A DNA stretch of 64,000 nucleotides. Source: Lunularia cruciata (Eukaryota > Streptophyta > Marchantiopsida > Lunulariales > Lunulariaceae). Both the position numbers and the translations under genes were made by a program. The notes beneath the pieces are model-generated. The model was given only the letters and a program-made list of their open reading frames with translations. It searched no databases and was not told where the DNA came from. The stretch covers positions 64,210,552-64,274,551 of the forward strand of contig OX419756.1 in NCBI GenBank assembly GCA_948567375.1, read 5' to 3'. Position 1 is the stretch's first letter. Each line of letters starts with the position of its first letter. Shown here piece by piece: positions 60,388-64,000 of the stretch.

Positions 60388-60450
60388 TGATAGTTGATAG
60401 TGTCACACTTCTATATTCACAATATAGAAGTGTGACACTATCAACTATCA
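60388..60450. repeat. Perfect inverted repeat: 30-bp arms, 3-nt loop
   Basis: Left arm 60,388-60,417 and right arm 60,421-60,450 are exact reverse complements around CAC (60,418-60,420). Pairing stops at the next base on each side. It would fold as a near-blunt hairpin in DNA or RNA. Confidence 0.95.
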
Positions 60451-63400
60451 ATATATCACAAAGTGATAATTCTAAGGTGGTAAATGTTATATAAGGTCTA
60501 ACCATGTAGCCTCTCCATTGCTCCATGTATCCATCCATGGAGCTAAAAAGAGCCAAGAGTAGAGCTCCCATATGTACATATTCTAGTTAAAAACTCTCAT
60601 CTCACATGGACCGGAGGAGGTGCTCTAACTCTATCTTGGTACTATTAGTCCAAATGATAATCTCAAAGTAGCTCACACAATACTCCCTCACTCCAAGTTG
60701 TAGAACATATTTTAACATACTCTTATGTCCATAATGTGACTATTCACACTACACTACTAAGTTACACCACCAAATGAAGAGACAATGACTATCCTATATA
60801 AGGTCCACAAGACAACCAACATCAAACCTTAAATTTGCCTTTGCCTCTTGTGAGCATAAACTATACAAGGAATGAGCTGCCTAGACAAGGTCATATTGTA
60901 TCTAAACATCAAAAGCCTACTAATCTCACACATGAAAATCATACTCATCTCCTCAAATCACTCTATCTCATCTTGTGTATGTGTAAAAGAGGCTACAAGT
61001 CCTAATCATTTGAAAGTCTTAAGTCTCCATGTAATAATATCATTATCATATGTCATCACTCTAGGTTGCTCTTTTGGAACTCCATGCAAATGAGGATCTA
61101 TTTGTGTTACCCTAGCTTGCACCATTATGGTGTAGGGCCACACTTTGGAAGATGGCATCTCCAACCCACTAGTCTTAGTTTGGGTCCCATGAATGATACT
61201 CTATATTACATCTACATGAGTCTACTTACATACCATTATCTCCATTCCCTCATATTGCTATATCTCCTATTCACATCCTCTAAAAGCTCCCTAATACACA
61301 ACTCTCTCCAACAAAACTCCTTCACCTCTTGATGCTCCTTAGCATTGTGCCTCTTTCTTGGACACAAGCCTATCTAACTTGGCTAATCTATTTGACTTAC
61401 TCCTCTTGGTCACCACAAAGTGATCCTCATGCTATCATACTTTGCTTTCTCTCTTTGGGAATACACCAAATGACTAGTTGTGGAGCTTATAGATAAGAGA
61501 ATACAAGTAGACTTATTATTAATAGATTGAACCTATTAGTTTTCTTAACCGCCAGAATCTCGTAGCCTTGTCTCTAATATTCTTTCTATCAAGCAAGGGA
61601 ATAATGGGCAACCTAACATATCCCCTTAACATGCACTCTTGGTATGATGGTCATCACATCTAGCATTAGCAAGGAGGAATATACATCATACCTAGAAGGA
61701 AGGAACCTAAGGACAACAATCAACAACCAAAAAGGTGTAAAATTAAGCATGTGAAGCATAAAGAGGATCCAAACACAAGAAAAACTAACATAACTCTCCA
61801 TGATTTCGATAAGAATGTGCTTCAAGGAGCACTTGCTCTATCCAAGTTTTGTTCTCCATTTAAACTCTAAGAGTTGGAATTTTACACCTTTTAATGGGGA
61901 AATCTTTGTGAGACTTAGATGTGAATAACATTTCTCTATAGCTCTGATTAAAAGGTTATAAAATTTAATAGAAAGCATGCAAGAAAATCATTCCAAGGCT
62001 ATAAAGAGAGGCTTAATCAGACAACTAAAAATTTCTTGACAAGGTCTTAAACTTGGATTGATTTTTGTTGTTCAAACCCTAATTTCAAAACGCTAAGTAA
62101 GGCTTAAGTCTTGATTCTTGCACAAAATTTGGCCAAACTTTAGCCCATAGACTCATATAAACAACAATTAACACTTTAAAAAGATGGAATCCTTTCACTC
62201 ATGCTTTCAAATTGGAGATTTGGAATTTAATTATACTTGGAGAGAAAATTGCTCCACCAAGCTTATGAGAGCATTTTTAGCAATGTTTGTTGCACTAGAT
62301 CTAAATATTTATTAACCATAAGCTGACCAAATTTCACACAATATTTAGTTCTAATCTTGTCAACTCTTTCTAAAGTTTGATGTCTAAATCCAAACTCAAT
62401 CTCTAGACATGAACTAAGTTCCAAGTTGGGCTAACTTTTGAGCTCTATAGACAAAAATATACTTGATTCAAGACCCTGAACTCTTTATTGACTAACATCA
62501 CATGAAACCTTTGTAAAAATATATAATATCTAACCAAAAAAATACTAGAAATGTTCATAGGCTAGTTCAAACTAGAACTTAAGAAATGACCAAAACCCCC
62601 ACCTTGAGTAGAATCTCTTCCCCAACAACTTGATTTCCAAAACTCCAATTTCAATTGATCAGATCAAATTTAAGATCATCTTAAAACTAAAATCTCCTCA
62701 GTTTAGCATGACCAAGATTTTTTCTACACTTCAACACCAATGACAGATCATGAAAAACTTTAATAAAACTTTGAAAATCCTCCAATTTGTGCATTTAGGT
62801 ATGAATTTGATCTCCTTGCTTCAATTGATCATATCTCACTCATAACTTTTTTCAAATCTTTATATTTTCAATTGCAAACCATAACATATTCACTTTGCTC
62901 TTCAAACATGGTCTCTTTTTACAAATTTCCTTACACCATTGAAAATACTAACTTCACATGTTGGACCCTAAATTTGTATACTTTTGTCAATTAGCCATTT
63001 CTCTTTTTGACATATGGATCCCACAAGTCCACATTGATGGCCTTCAGTGAAATTAAGTCCCTCTCCTTCTTCCAAAGAATATAAATGATCAAATGCCAAA
63101 CCTATCCATAAATAAGCATAAGAAGTTTAATAGAATTTATGGTTTTTATCATTGACACCATGAACATAGTCCCAAAATGTACTACCATCCAAGCACAAAA
63201 GTGATCATGGTGCAAAATCTAAAGCTTGATACAAAAAGGATTTGGAAGTGGTACATCAGGAGTGCAAAACATCTATCGTTCAAACTCTTCTTTTGATGGT
63301 CTAGCTCACACAATCTCCTATAATTATCACTCTCCAATATCCTCTTCCCACTTGAGACTCCTAAGACTAAAAAAAACCTCCCATGTCTATCAAGTCTCCA

Positions 63401-64000
63401 TGTCTACCTTTGTAGGGTTATTGATCACACCATTGGAGCTACCATTGATTACATTGTTTGCACTATTAGATGGACCATTGGCAACATTGCTAGGGTTGGA
63501 GTTTTAGGTTGAGCCAATGGGTATATTTTGAAGTGTAGCTCCAAAGAGCTCACTTCTTTCATCTTGAGCCTTTGAGCTCCTGGCTATGGTAGATAGAGAT
63601 TTGCGAGTGTAACTTTGAGTCTCTTAGTTAAAGTGTGTATGGCTTGCCTATGTAATTAGAGCATATTGATGGTGGTTTCTTGAGCTGACAGATGAACTTT
63701 TTATTTGAGTTGAGTTTGTGAACTGAATTGAATTGATTACATCAAAGAAGTGAGAGGCAAGGGGAAATTGGGTGCAAGAATTGAAGGTGTTAGTGATATC
63801 TCCAAGCCTAGTAGACTGTAAGTGCTTTTCTATTGTGGTATTGGAATTCTCAAAGAGTGAACATGTGTGGAATTGATGCACAAATTCTATAAAATTGAAA
63901 TCAGAGTGAGGAGTAGATGTTCAATTATGCTCATGAAAGAGGCCAATGAGAGTGAGAGGTCAAATTGGTAGTTGATTGTTATGAATTGTAAAATTGGAGG
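60451..64000. other. AT-rich intergenic DNA, nothing assigned
   Basis: Low-complexity stretches throughout. The minus strand at about 63,424-63,510 would encode an Asn/Ser/Gly-rich segment, but no gag or pol motif accompanies it. Confidence 0.35.

Overview
The window is nuclear DNA from a land plant with a repeat-rich genome. It holds one intron-split plant gene of the CLC chloride/nitrate transporter family surrounded by decayed retrotransposons. There are no operons, Shine-Dalgarno sites or prokaryotic genes. The density of old LTR elements, plus non-LTR elements of an unusual type, suggests a large genome such as a gymnosperm or other non-angiosperm, but I cannot name the species.

Layout. 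1-12.6 kb is a stack of Ty3/gypsy-type material: two decayed gag copies of one family (1.7-2.9 and 3.5-4.5 kb, the second with LTR promoter and tRNA-Met primer site), a nearly complete reverse-strand chromovirus with both LTRs (4,526-11,117), and a second gag family on the minus strand with its own primer site (11.1-12.6 kb). 12.6-25 kb is mostly AT-rich intergenic DNA with one gag scrap and some degenerate direct repeats. 25.6-30.4 kb, minus strand, carries the only intact gene: eight coding exons with GT-AG introns that join into a 796-residue CLC-c-type protein with two C-terminal CBS domains.

31-56 kb is dominated by two families of non-LTR elements whose C-terminal parts carry a Cys/His cluster and a restriction-like-endonuclease-type segment, not the apurinic endonuclease usual in plant LINEs. 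I call them LINE-A (38.6-40.0 and 48.0-53.4 kb, with reverse transcriptase) and LINE-B (32.2-33.3 and 42.8-43.4 kb). LINE-B ends in a roughly 90-bp tail able to form two hairpins. That tail recurs at fourteen places on both strands, and in one place its core is amplified as a tandem array of about 62-bp units. Several copies keep the stems through paired substitutions. LINE-A is interrupted by two 692-bp solo LTRs, each with its own 4-bp target duplication, and by a truncated relic of the chromovirus LTR. 56-64 kb is AT-rich and unassigned except for a perfect 30-bp-arm hairpin at 60.4 kb.

The transposable elements look inactive: stops, frameshifts and lost catalytic residues are frequent. 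The CLC gene is the one locus under clear coding constraint. The most novel signals are the structured, dispersed LINE-B tail, the heat-shock-element-like array in the LTR at 3 kb, and the perfect hairpin at 60.4 kb.
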